Of a stretch of DNA of 64,000 bases, positions 1-9,500 are shown piece after piece (position 1 is the stretch's first letter; each line of letters begins with the position of its first letter). A program made the position numbers and the translations under genes. Location: NCBI GenBank assembly GCA_018261895.1, contig JAGTRT010000009.1, forward strand, positions 39,509-103,508. Reading direction: 5' to 3'. Under the pieces are notes generated by a model that saw only the letters and a program-made list of their open reading frames with translations, was not told where the DNA came from and made no database searches. The DNA comes from Pseudomonadota bacterium. GTDB taxonomy: Bacteria; Pseudomonadota; Gammaproteobacteria; Burkholderiales; Rhodocyclaceae.

Positions 1-2
1 CC

Positions 3-779
3 TGGCTTGTCCGGGCGGGCGACCTGTACGATTCCAACTCCGATTTCGCCTACAACATCGGCCTGATCGGCGGATTGCTGATGCTCAGCCTGCTGTTCTA
101 TCCGCTGAGAAAGCGGATTCATGCACTGGGGCGCCTGGGGACGATGGAGTCCTGGTTCAAGTTCCACATGATCGCCGGTATTACCGGGCCGCTTCTGGTG
201 CTTTTCCATTCGACCTTCAAAACCGGTTCGCTGAATGGTGCGATGGCGCTCTATGCGATGCTGCTGGTTGCATCCAGTGGCGTGATCGGGCGCTTCATCT
301 ATCGCCATGTCCACCAGGGGCTCTATGGCAAGCACCTGACGCTGGCCGAGGTAACCGCAGAACTGGGCGAATGTGCGGAGCATGTCAAATCCGTTTTTGC
401 CTTGCGTCCGGATATCGAGCCCAGACTGAAGGCATTTCAGGAAATGGCGTTTGACCAGTCTGGATCCTGGTTGTCGCGGACTTGGCGCTTCATGACCTTG
501 CGCTGGCGCAGCCAACGCCTGGCCAAGGCTGTTCGGTATGACGCCAAAAAAGCCTTGAGCAAGCTGTTCCGCAAGCAAGGCGGGCGGCGTCGGGAGGTCA
601 TCGTCAATTACCGATTGGCGCGGCAACAAATTGACCAATACCTCGATGCGGTGGTCAAGGCCTCCCAATTGGAGGTGTGGGAAAAGCTATTTTCGTATTG
701 GCACCTGATCCACGTGCCTTTCCTTTATTTGCTGGTCTTCAGTGGAGTCGTCCATGTCGTTGCGGTCCACATGTATTGA
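3..779 (+). CDS. Membrane cytochrome / ferric-reductase-like transmembrane protein, 5' truncated by window edge
   Basis: Frame open from the window start; hydrophobic segments with histidines (FKFHMIAGITGPLLVLFHSTF, HLIHVPFLYLLVFSGVVHVVAVH) upstream of multiheme cytochromes. Confidence 0.6.
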   Translation, partial: WLVRAGDLYDSNSDFAYNIGLIGGLLMLSLLFYPLRKRIHALGRLGTMESWFKFHMIAGITGPLLVLFHSTFKTGSLNGAMALYAMLLVASSGVIGRFIYRHVHQGLYGKHLTLAEVTAELGECAEHVKSVFALRPDIEPRLKAFQEMAFDQSGSWLSRTWRFMTLRWRSQRLAKAVRYDAKKALSKLFRKQGGRRREVIVNYRLARQQIDQYLDAVVKASQLEVWEKLFSYWHLIHVPFLYLLVFSGVVHVVAVHMY

Positions 780-2586
780 CCGGCTGTTCTCCCTCCTGGC
801 GATTGTTGCTGCCCTCACGGTTAGTGAAGGGGTGTTCGCGCAATCGATCGAAAAGGTGCTCATGCCTGGCGAAGTCATCGCCGGACATGCCAAGTACGAG
901 AACGACTGCGAGCAGTGCCATCAGCGGTTCGACAAGAAGGCCCAGGCCAAGCTCTGTATCGACTGCCACAAGGATATCGGGGTCGATATCCGAAACAAGA
1001 CCCGCTTGCACGGACATCTTGAGGACAACAATTGCCGCAACTGCCATACCGACCATAAGGGGCGAACGGCCAATATCGCACCGATCGACAAAAAGAAATT
1101 CGATCATGCGAAGACCGATTTCAAGCTGCTTGGTGCCCACAAGGACACCAAATGCGAAAGCTGCCATTTGCCAAAGCGCAAATACCGGGAAGCGCCGAAG
1201 CTCTGCAACGATTGCCACAAGAAAATCGATGACGAGAAAGGGCACAAGGGCCATCTCGGTACCAAGTGCGAGAACTGCCACAACGAGAAGAAGTGGACCG
1301 AAACCAAGTTCGATCACGAAAAAACCAAGTTCTCGCTGGTTGGCGGCAAGCATGCCGATGTCAAGTGCAAGGAATGTCACGAAGACAAGACCTACCAGAA
1401 AACGCCGTTAACCTGTAATGGCTGCCACAAGAAGATCGATCAGGAAAAGGGGCACAAGGGGCGCTACGGCATCAAGTGCGAGTCCTGCCACAACGACAAG
1501 GGGTGGAAGGAGATCGACTTCGATCATGACAAGGACACCAAATACGCCCTGAAGGGCAAGCACCGCCAGGCCAAGTGCAATACCTGCCACCTGCCGGAAA
1601 AGGGAAACATCTACCAGTCAAAGCTGCCGACCAAGTGCTTTGCCTGTCACAAGAAGGATGACCAGGAAAAAGGCCATCGGGGCGAACTGGGCGAAAAGTG
1701 CGAGAGCTGCCATAACGAACGCGACTGGAAAAAATCCGAGTTCGATCACGACGACACCGATTTTCCCCTGCGCGACAAGCACAAGGACGCCAAATGCGAC
1801 ACTTGCCACAAGGGCGGCGTCAGCGGCCCCAAAGCCACGAAATTGAAGGTGGAAACCGCCTGTATTGCCTGTCACCGCAAAAATGACGACGAGAAGGGGC
1901 ACAAGGGGCGCTACGGCGAGAAGTGTGGCACCTGCCATACCGCCAAGGAGTGGAAGACCAGTACCTTCAATCATGACAAGGAAACCAAGTACCTGCTCAA
2001 GGGCAAGCACCGGGAAACCAAATGCGATGCCTGCCATTTGCCGGAGAAAGGCAATATCTACAAAACCAGGCTGGAGGAAACCTGTATTGCTTGTCACAAG
2101 AAGGACGACAAGCATAAGGGCCAGCTCGGCAACAAGTGCGAGAACTGCCATGACGAAAAGAAATGGAAGGATGCGCCCTTCGATCACAACAAGTCGCGCT
2201 TTGCGCTGACCGGCAGCCACGCCAAGGTTGAATGCAAAAAGTGCCACCTGACGCCAGCCTTCAAGGATGCACCGCTGACCTGCAACGGCTGTCATGAAAA
2301 GGACGACAAGCACAAGGGCGGCTACGGCAAGAAATGCGAAACCTGCCACACCACCGGTACCTGGAAGACTTGGGATTTCGATCATGCGGCTACGCGCTTT
2401 GTGCTGACTGGCAAGCACACCAAAATTGAATGCAAGGATTGCCACAAGGAGACAAAGACCAAAGCGATCAAGCCTTCACGATCCTGTTTTTCTTGTCATG
2501 CCCAAGACGATATTCACAACGGCGGATTTGGCGTCCAGTGCGAGATTTGCCACATTTCATCGAACTGGAAGTATGTCAAACGATAG
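754..2586 (+). CDS. Lys-rich periplasmic multiheme c-type cytochrome (24 CxxCH by manual count)
   Basis: N-terminal signal-peptide-like segment (LFSLLAIVAALTVSEGVFA), 24 CxxCH motifs in repeated KCExCHNEKxWKxxxFDHxKTxFxLxGKH units; overlaps the preceding gene. Confidence 0.9.
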   Translation: MSLRSTCIDRLFSLLAIVAALTVSEGVFAQSIEKVLMPGEVIAGHAKYENDCEQCHQRFDKKAQAKLCIDCHKDIGVDIRNKTRLHGHLEDNNCRNCHTDHKGRTANIAPIDKKKFDHAKTDFKLLGAHKDTKCESCHLPKRKYREAPKLCNDCHKKIDDEKGHKGHLGTKCENCHNEKKWTETKFDHEKTKFSLVGGKHADVKCKECHEDKTYQKTPLTCNGCHKKIDQEKGHKGRYGIKCESCHNDKGWKEIDFDHDKDTKYALKGKHRQAKCNTCHLPEKGNIYQSKLPTKCFACHKKDDQEKGHRGELGEKCESCHNERDWKKSEFDHDDTDFPLRDKHKDAKCDTCHKGGVSGPKATKLKVETACIACHRKNDDEKGHKGRYGEKCGTCHTAKEWKTSTFNHDKETKYLLKGKHRETKCDACHLPEKGNIYKTRLEETCIACHKKDDKHKGQLGNKCENCHDEKKWKDAPFDHNKSRFALTGSHAKVECKKCHLTPAFKDAPLTCNGCHEKDDKHKGGYGKKCETCHTTGTWKTWDFDHAATRFVLTGKHTKIECKDCHKETKTKAIKPSRSCFSCHAQDDIHNGGFGVQCEICHISSNWKYVKR

Positions 2587-2741
2587 GTGAATTTTTGTTT
2601 GTGTGATATTTTCCCGCCTAATTGATTTTCGAATTTTGAAGTCCGTTGTCATCTCGTGCGGTTATTGATGTCTTTTTTGCATTTCTTGCGTCTGGCTCGA
2701 GGTTTGGGTTTCGGCGGTTGATTGATGGTTGGGGTATTCCG

Positions 2742-5700
2742 ATGAAACTATTGCGTCGCCTGTCGCTGGTTCTAATTCCTGTGGCCGTGCTCCTGTTTGG
2801 GGCGTGGGGGCAGGCAATTGGCCAATCAGAGACAAGCGGCGCAGTGCCGGGGCTGGCCTTCGATCATGCACAGACTGGATTCCTGCTGGATAGCGCGCAC
2901 AAAGCTGTGGCCTGTGAATCCTGTCATACCTCTGCGACCTTCCGTGGGACCCCGAAAACCTGTGCAACCTGTCACGGTGGGCCGGGGACGCGTGCCCCGG
3001 GCAAGTCGCCGAACCATATTCAGACTGGAAGCATCGCTTGCGACACATGCCACGTGACGACCAATTGGCAATCGGCCAGGATGAATCACAATGCAGTTTC
3101 TACGGTTGCCTGTAGCGTCTGTCACGATGGCAAGCATGCTGATTCAAATGCCTTGGGCAAGTCGGTTAGCCACGTACCCACCATTGCGGCCTGTAGCACC
3201 TGTCACCTGAATTCAACAGCTTTTTCACCGGCAACGATGAGTCACGCCGGAACTGCTGGTCAATGTAATTCCTGCCACAGCGGGGCTTTTGTTTCGGTCA
3301 ATGCCCAAGCCAAGGGGGCAAATCACGTTACGACCACGGCGCAATGTGATCAATGCCATCCGACGACTGTATCCTGGTATGCCAATGCTTTTGATCACGT
3401 AGCAACGCCGCCGGTAGATGGTCGTTGCGCTGATTGTCACAACGGTACGCGGGCGTTGGGTAAATCGGTTCGTCATCTTCCAACAACCGTGCAGTGTGAT
3501 ACCTGCCATAAAAACACCACCACATTTACTGGTGCGCAAATGAATCATGCGGGTACCACCGGTACCTGTTCAACTTGTCACAGCGGGAGCTTTACCGGTA
3601 TCAATGCGCTGACCAAGCCGTTGACACACGTTTCTACCACGGCGCAGTGCGATAGCTGCCACACGAATACTGCCAGTTGGCAGGGGGCAAAGTTCGACCA
3701 CGCCACGGTTACCCCGTCCGTAGCTGGCCGTTGCGCTACCTGTCACAACGGTAGCACGGCATTAGGCATGCCGTCTTTGGCCACACATATTCCGACGACG
3801 GCGTCGTGCGACGTTTGTCACACTGGATTTACGGCTTTTGCTCCAACCCGAATGAATCACGCCGGCACCACCGGGCCGGCGTCTGCAGGCAATTGTTCAA
3901 CTTGCCATAGCGGCACTTATGTATCGAGCAATGCACAGAAACAGTCGGCGACCCACATTGTTGATGGCCGCCAATGCGATACCTGCCATACGTCCACGAT
4001 TACATGGGCAACTGCTACCTGGGCTCACGATCCAGCAAATACCAACTGTTCGACTTGCCACAACAATAGCCCGACCATTGGTATGCCGACGACGCATATT
4101 CCGACAACAGCGTCGTGTTCAAATTGCCACAAGAATTTTGTTTCTTTCCGCCCGGCAGCAATGGATCACACCGGGCTGACGAACTGCACGACCTGCCACG
4201 GTGGTGGTTACAAATATGTGAATGCAAAAGCCAAGTCGGCGAGCCATATTCCGACGACGGCTGAGTGCAGTACTTGTCACTCCGGATTTTCGGTTTTCGC
4301 TCCGGCAACGATGAATCATGCTGCGACTGCGGGGCCGGTAGCAGCAGGAAACTGCCTGACCTGCCATAACGGCACTTTCGCCGCAGCCAACGCGGCCGCG
4401 AAGCCGGTATCTCACATTCCTACAGGGGCGCAATCCTGTGACTCTTGTCACAGCACATCTGCCTGGAAGCCAACGAGCTATTCCCATAGTGGCGTGGTGG
4501 TCGGCAGTTGTGGAACCTGTCACAACGGCACCGGCGCTCTTGGCAAGTCGGCCAAACACTTGCCGACCTCGGTTGCCTGCGATGTATGTCACACCAACTT
4601 CAATTCGTTTTCTCCTGCGCGGATGAATCACGCTGGCACCGCCAATCCTTCTGCAACGATTGGTTCGAGTTCCTGTTCAACTTGTCACGGCGGTGCATAT
4701 ATTTCGATTAATGCGCAGGTCAAACCGTCGACCCACGTTGCAACTAACGCGCAGTGCGACACCTGTCATACATCGAACACCAGTTGGGCAACAGCCACAT
4801 TCGTACATGATCCGGCTAAAGTTACGGGACTTTGTTCTACTTGCCACAACGGTACACCGGTCCTTGGCAAGCCGACGACGCATATTCCGACGACTGCTCA
4901 GTGTGATACTTGTCACAGCAACAGCAACTTTACTGCCTTCCGTTCCAACGTAACGATGAGCCATTCGGGAACGACGGGTCCGATAGCTCCGGGTAACTGT
5001 TCGAGTTGTCATGGCGGCAATTTCATTTATGCCAATGCACTCGGCAAAACCTCAAACCATGTTGCCACGAATGCCCAGTGCGATACATGCCATACCGGTG
5101 GTTATGTTTCGTGGCTCGGGGCGACATTTGTTCATGCTGCCAGTGCGACAGGTGCTTGTTCGACTTGCCACAACGGCTCAATCCCTAAGGCATACGCCAA
5201 GCCCAATACGCACATTCCGACAACGGCGCAGTGCGACACTTGTCATGGCAATTACACTTCATTCAAGCCTGCGGCAATGAATCATAGTGGAACTTCGGCA
5301 CAGTGCTCGGCTTGTCACAGCGGTGGTTTTACGTCGGTGAATGCCATGGCCAAGCCGGTAACGCACATTCCGACCGGGGCACAGTGCGACACTTGCCATA
5401 ACAACGGATTCGTCTCCTTCATGCCAAGTCCGATGAATCATTCGGCGACCCATACGCCTGTTGCCGCTGGGAATTGCTCAACCTGTCACGGTGATACAGC
5501 GCCTTATCTGATTTATAACGCACAGCACAAATCGGCCAATCACGTTAACGATAGCCGTCAGTGCGACTCATGTCATACATCGACGACTACTTGGGCAACA
5601 GCTAGATATACCCACCTCGCCTCGGCCGTCGGGACCTGCGACACTTGCCACAAGCCGACAGGATCTGGTCTCCCGAAGTCGGGTACGCATATTCCGACTA

Positions 5701-8700
5701 CTGCACAGTGCGACACTTGCCACAATTCATACGTGGCCTTTTCACCGGCAACGATGAGCCATACGGGTACGGCGAACAACTGTCTGAACTGTCATAACGG
5801 CGCCTACGCCACAGTGAATGCTCAGGCTCGCTCCGCAAAACATATCCCAACCGGGACCCAATCCTGCGACACCTGCCATGGAACGGTAGCGTGGAAACCG
5901 ACAACCTATACCCACACAGGGGTGGTACCGGGTTCTTGCGGCTCCTGCCACAACGGGACCAACGCCCTGACGAAGTCGGCCTCTCACCTGCCGACGACAG
6001 GCAATGCCTGTGATGACTGCCACAAGAACTATGCGGCATTTACGCCGGCCAAGATGAACCATTCGACGGGTAGTGTGGCTGTTACAGGGAATTGTTCAAC
6101 CTGTCACGGTGGTGCCTATCTGTCGATTAATGCCCAGATCAAATCGCCGACGCACATTGCCGATAACCGTCAATGTGATACATGTCATACCTCGACCACA
6201 ACTTGGGCAACTGCTACGTTTGCGCATGATTCGAGTGCGGCGGGCAAATGCTCAAACTGCCACAACGGCACGAATGCCCTCGGCAAACCGACGACACATA
6301 TCCCGACGACCGCGCAGTGTGACAGCTGCCACAAAAATTATAGTTCCTTCCGCCCGGCCACGATGAGCCATACCGGTACGACCGGGCCTTTGGCTGTCGG
6401 AAATTGTTCAACCTGTCACGCTGGTGCCTTTGTGTCTGTCAATGCACTGGCCAAACCGACGACGCACATTCCGGTGACCGGGCAGTGCGACACCTGTCAC
6501 ACCAAGGGGTATTCGACCTGGTCGCCAGCCGTCATGAGTCATACTGGCCTGAGCAGTTGTACGACCTGCCATAGCGGGGTTTATTTGCTGCAGAATGCCC
6601 AGATCAAGCCGGCAACACATGTGCCAACCACTGCGCAATGCAGTACCTGCCACAGTTCGACGACCTCATGGGCGACAGTTACCTTCAACCACACCGGAAA
6701 TACAGCTGCTTGCTCAACTTGCCACAATGGTACCCAGGCCCTTGGCAAACCGACTAACCACATTCCGACGACGGCGAGCTGCGACACTTGCCACAAGAAT
6801 TTCACTGCGTTCAACCCGGCTGCGATGAGTCATGTTTCAACCGTCGGTCCGATTGCTGCGGGGAATTGTTCGACTTGCCATAGTGGCTCGTATATTTTTG
6901 CCAACGCCCAGGCCAAGTCGGCCAACCACGTGGTTACGTCGGCTCAGTGCGATACTTGCCACAACTCGACGGTAAGTTGGGTTGGTGCTTCTTATGCCCA
7001 CAATGCCAGTGCGACAGGCACATGTTCGAACTGCCACAATGGGACAACGGCGCTTGGTAAACCTTCCGGCACTCATATCCCGACGTCGGCTCAATGTGAT
7101 ACATGTCACACGAACTTTACCGCCTTCAAGCCGGCAAAGATGAATCACGCAGGGACAGCAGCGCAATGTACGACCTGTCACTCAGGTGGATATGTGACTT
7201 CCAATGCACAGGCCAAGCCGCTTGGCCATATTCCAACCGGTGGGCAGTGCGATACCTGCCACAACAACGGCTTTGTCTCGTTTATGCCGAGCCCGATGAA
7301 TCACTCAGCGACCAACGCACCCGTTGCCGCAGGGAATTGTTCGACCTGTCACGGTGACAGCGCGCCATATCTAATCTATAACGCGCAGCACAAATCGGCC
7401 AACCACGTAAACGATAGTCGTCAGTGCGATACCTGCCATACGTCAACGACCACCTGGGCGACGGCTAAATATTCCCACCTGGCTACGGCTGTGGGGACCT
7501 GCGATACATGCCACAAGCCGACCGGTTCCGGGCTGCCGAAACCGAGCACTCACGTTCCGACAACTGCCCAGTGCGACACCTGTCATAACTCCTACGTGGC
7601 ATTTTCACCCGCGACGATGAATCACGGAGGAACGAGCGGCAATTGCCTTAGCTGTCACAACGGAGGCTACACCACAGTGAATGCCCAGGTACGGTCAGGC
7701 AATCACATCCCGACAGGAACGCGTTCGTGCGATGAGTGTCATGGTACGGTAGCCTGGAAACCTGCGACCTACAACCATAGTGGTGTGGCGGCGGGCTCCT
7801 GCGTCACTTGTCACAACGGTACCCTTGCGCTGAACAAGCCGGCTTCCCATTTGCCGACCAATGCGGCCTGCGATACCTGCCATACGAATTTCGTCGCCTT
7901 CGCTCCGGCCAAGATGAACCACGCCGGAACCAATACGCCGGCTGCGGCAAATAACTGTTCGACCTGCCACAGCGGTGGCTATCTTTCGATCAATGCACAG
8001 GTCAAGTCGGCGACTCACGTCACGACTTCAGCGCAGTGCGATACCTGCCACAAGTCAACGGTTTCCTGGGCCACAGCGACCTTCGTCCATGATGCGACTA
8101 CGGTCGGCAAATGTTCAACATGCCATAACGGCACGACTGCGCTGGCCAAGCCGTCGACGCATATACCGACGACGGCTCAGTGCGATACATGTCACAAGAA
8201 TACGACTTCGTTCCGTCCGGCCTCAATGAGCCATGCAGCGACGACTGGACCGGTGGCGATTGGCAACTGTTCTACCTGCCACGGTGGGGCGTACGTAACC
8301 GTTAATGCTCTGGCCAAGCCGACCTCCCATATTCCTGTGACCGGTCAGTGTGATACGTGTCACAACAAGGGTTATGTCTCCTGGGCACCGGCTACCATGA
8401 GCCATACAGGGCTGACCAGTTGTACAACCTGCCATAGCGGTGCCTATGTTGCGCAGAACGCACAAATCAAAACGGCGACGCATATTGTGACGACGGCGCA
8501 GTGCAGCACCTGTCACAACTCGACGACGACTTGGGCAACCGGTACGTTCAACCATTCGGGGGTAGTTGCTGGCAGTTGCTCAACCTGCCATAACGGAACC
8601 AATGCGTTGGGAAAACCAACTTTGCATATCCCGACAACAGCAACCTGTGACACTTGCCACAAGAACTACACGACCTTCAACCCGGCAACGATGACCCATA

Positions 8701-9500
8701 ACGGTGTCACGACGCCAAACGGTGCTTGTGCGACCTGTCACAATGGTGCATACACTGCCGCAGGTGCCTTGGCCAAAAATGTGGCGCATATACCAACCAC
8801 CCAATCCTGCAATATCTGCCACTCGACGACAGCCTGGAAACCGACTACTTTCTCGCATACAGGCATTACTGCCGCTTGCTCAAGTTGTCACAACGGTACC
8901 GCTGCGCAGGGCAAGCCGACAGTACATATTCCGAGCGGGGCCAAGGAATGCAACCTATGTCACCGTACCGGGCTCGCATGGTTGCCCTTGCTCAACTATT
9001 CGCATACCGAGACGACAAACTGCACCAGTTGCCACCTAGCTTCGTATCCGGGGATGGACGTAAAGCAGGCGAACCACGTGCCGACCACTTCTGGTTGTGA
9101 AATTTGCCATACCACGACCGCTTGGTCTCCGATGAAGAAACCCTATGCGCATACCGGGGTTGTCAGTGGAACGTGTGCGACTTGCCATACCGGGAATTAC
9201 ACGGGAGTGCTTGGCAAGCCTAGCAATCACATTCCGACAACCTTGCCAGCTGGCATGCCAGGTAACGAATGTTCGCTGTGCCATAGCAGCAAGACAACCT
9301 TCTCGACGGAGCGGATGAATCACGGAACGATGCAGACGTCCTGCGTCACCTGTCACGACAGCACTTCATCGTACCTAGGGTCGATGGATAAAGTCACTCG
9401 CGGTTCCCGGCATCATAACTCGACCGGGAAGGACTGTTCCTCCTCGGGTTGTCATAGGCCACTGGGCTCCAAGGGTACTGCCTACACCAAATGGGATTGA
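2742..9500 (+). CDS. Giant multiheme c-type cytochrome (~2252 aa; ~84 CxxCH plus one CX4CH)
   Basis: ORF 2646..9500; ATG at 2742 gives signal peptide MKLLRRLSLVLIPVAVLLFGAWGQAIGQ; repeated HIPTTAQCDTCHxxxxxFxPAxMxHxGT...NCSTCHxGxYxxxNAxAK units. Confidence 0.92.
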   Translation: MKLLRRLSLVLIPVAVLLFGAWGQAIGQSETSGAVPGLAFDHAQTGFLLDSAHKAVACESCHTSATFRGTPKTCATCHGGPGTRAPGKSPNHIQTGSIACDTCHVTTNWQSARMNHNAVSTVACSVCHDGKHADSNALGKSVSHVPTIAACSTCHLNSTAFSPATMSHAGTAGQCNSCHSGAFVSVNAQAKGANHVTTTAQCDQCHPTTVSWYANAFDHVATPPVDGRCADCHNGTRALGKSVRHLPTTVQCDTCHKNTTTFTGAQMNHAGTTGTCSTCHSGSFTGINALTKPLTHVSTTAQCDSCHTNTASWQGAKFDHATVTPSVAGRCATCHNGSTALGMPSLATHIPTTASCDVCHTGFTAFAPTRMNHAGTTGPASAGNCSTCHSGTYVSSNAQKQSATHIVDGRQCDTCHTSTITWATATWAHDPANTNCSTCHNNSPTIGMPTTHIPTTASCSNCHKNFVSFRPAAMDHTGLTNCTTCHGGGYKYVNAKAKSASHIPTTAECSTCHSGFSVFAPATMNHAATAGPVAAGNCLTCHNGTFAAANAAAKPVSHIPTGAQSCDSCHSTSAWKPTSYSHSGVVVGSCGTCHNGTGALGKSAKHLPTSVACDVCHTNFNSFSPARMNHAGTANPSATIGSSSCSTCHGGAYISINAQVKPSTHVATNAQCDTCHTSNTSWATATFVHDPAKVTGLCSTCHNGTPVLGKPTTHIPTTAQCDTCHSNSNFTAFRSNVTMSHSGTTGPIAPGNCSSCHGGNFIYANALGKTSNHVATNAQCDTCHTGGYVSWLGATFVHAASATGACSTCHNGSIPKAYAKPNTHIPTTAQCDTCHGNYTSFKPAAMNHSGTSAQCSACHSGGFTSVNAMAKPVTHIPTGAQCDTCHNNGFVSFMPSPMNHSATHTPVAAGNCSTCHGDTAPYLIYNAQHKSANHVNDSRQCDSCHTSTTTWATARYTHLASAVGTCDTCHKPTGSGLPKSGTHIPTTAQCDTCHNSYVAFSPATMSHTGTANNCLNCHNGAYATVNAQARSAKHIPTGTQSCDTCHGTVAWKPTTYTHTGVVPGSCGSCHNGTNALTKSASHLPTTGNACDDCHKNYAAFTPAKMNHSTGSVAVTGNCSTCHGGAYLSINAQIKSPTHIADNRQCDTCHTSTTTWATATFAHDSSAAGKCSNCHNGTNALGKPTTHIPTTAQCDSCHKNYSSFRPATMSHTGTTGPLAVGNCSTCHAGAFVSVNALAKPTTHIPVTGQCDTCHTKGYSTWSPAVMSHTGLSSCTTCHSGVYLLQNAQIKPATHVPTTAQCSTCHSSTTSWATVTFNHTGNTAACSTCHNGTQALGKPTNHIPTTASCDTCHKNFTAFNPAAMSHVSTVGPIAAGNCSTCHSGSYIFANAQAKSANHVVTSAQCDTCHNSTVSWVGASYAHNASATGTCSNCHNGTTALGKPSGTHIPTSAQCDTCHTNFTAFKPAKMNHAGTAAQCTTCHSGGYVTSNAQAKPLGHIPTGGQCDTCHNNGFVSFMPSPMNHSATNAPVAAGNCSTCHGDSAPYLIYNAQHKSANHVNDSRQCDTCHTSTTTWATAKYSHLATAVGTCDTCHKPTGSGLPKPSTHVPTTAQCDTCHNSYVAFSPATMNHGGTSGNCLSCHNGGYTTVNAQVRSGNHIPTGTRSCDECHGTVAWKPATYNHSGVAAGSCVTCHNGTLALNKPASHLPTNAACDTCHTNFVAFAPAKMNHAGTNTPAAANNCSTCHSGGYLSINAQVKSATHVTTSAQCDTCHKSTVSWATATFVHDATTVGKCSTCHNGTTALAKPSTHIPTTAQCDTCHKNTTSFRPASMSHAATTGPVAIGNCSTCHGGAYVTVNALAKPTSHIPVTGQCDTCHNKGYVSWAPATMSHTGLTSCTTCHSGAYVAQNAQIKTATHIVTTAQCSTCHNSTTTWATGTFNHSGVVAGSCSTCHNGTNALGKPTLHIPTTATCDTCHKNYTTFNPATMTHNGVTTPNGACATCHNGAYTAAGALAKNVAHIPTTQSCNICHSTTAWKPTTFSHTGITAACSSCHNGTAAQGKPTVHIPSGAKECNLCHRTGLAWLPLLNYSHTETTNCTSCHLASYPGMDVKQANHVPTTSGCEICHTTTAWSPMKKPYAHTGVVSGTCATCHTGNYTGVLGKPSNHIPTTLPAGMPGNECSLCHSSKTTFSTERMNHGTMQTSCVTCHDSTSSYLGSMDKVTRGSRHHNSTGKDCSSSGCHRPLGSKGTAYTKWD

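Noticed and set aside
739-2445. Several overlapping ORFs on both strands in the first cytochrome gene
   Set aside because: Alternate-frame ORFs caused by Lys/Cys/His codon repetition.
2742-9500. Short-period repetition resembling a CRISPR or satellite array
   Set aside because: Periodicity is codon-level repetition of CxxCH modules in one continuous ORF, with no conserved repeat/unique spacer structure.
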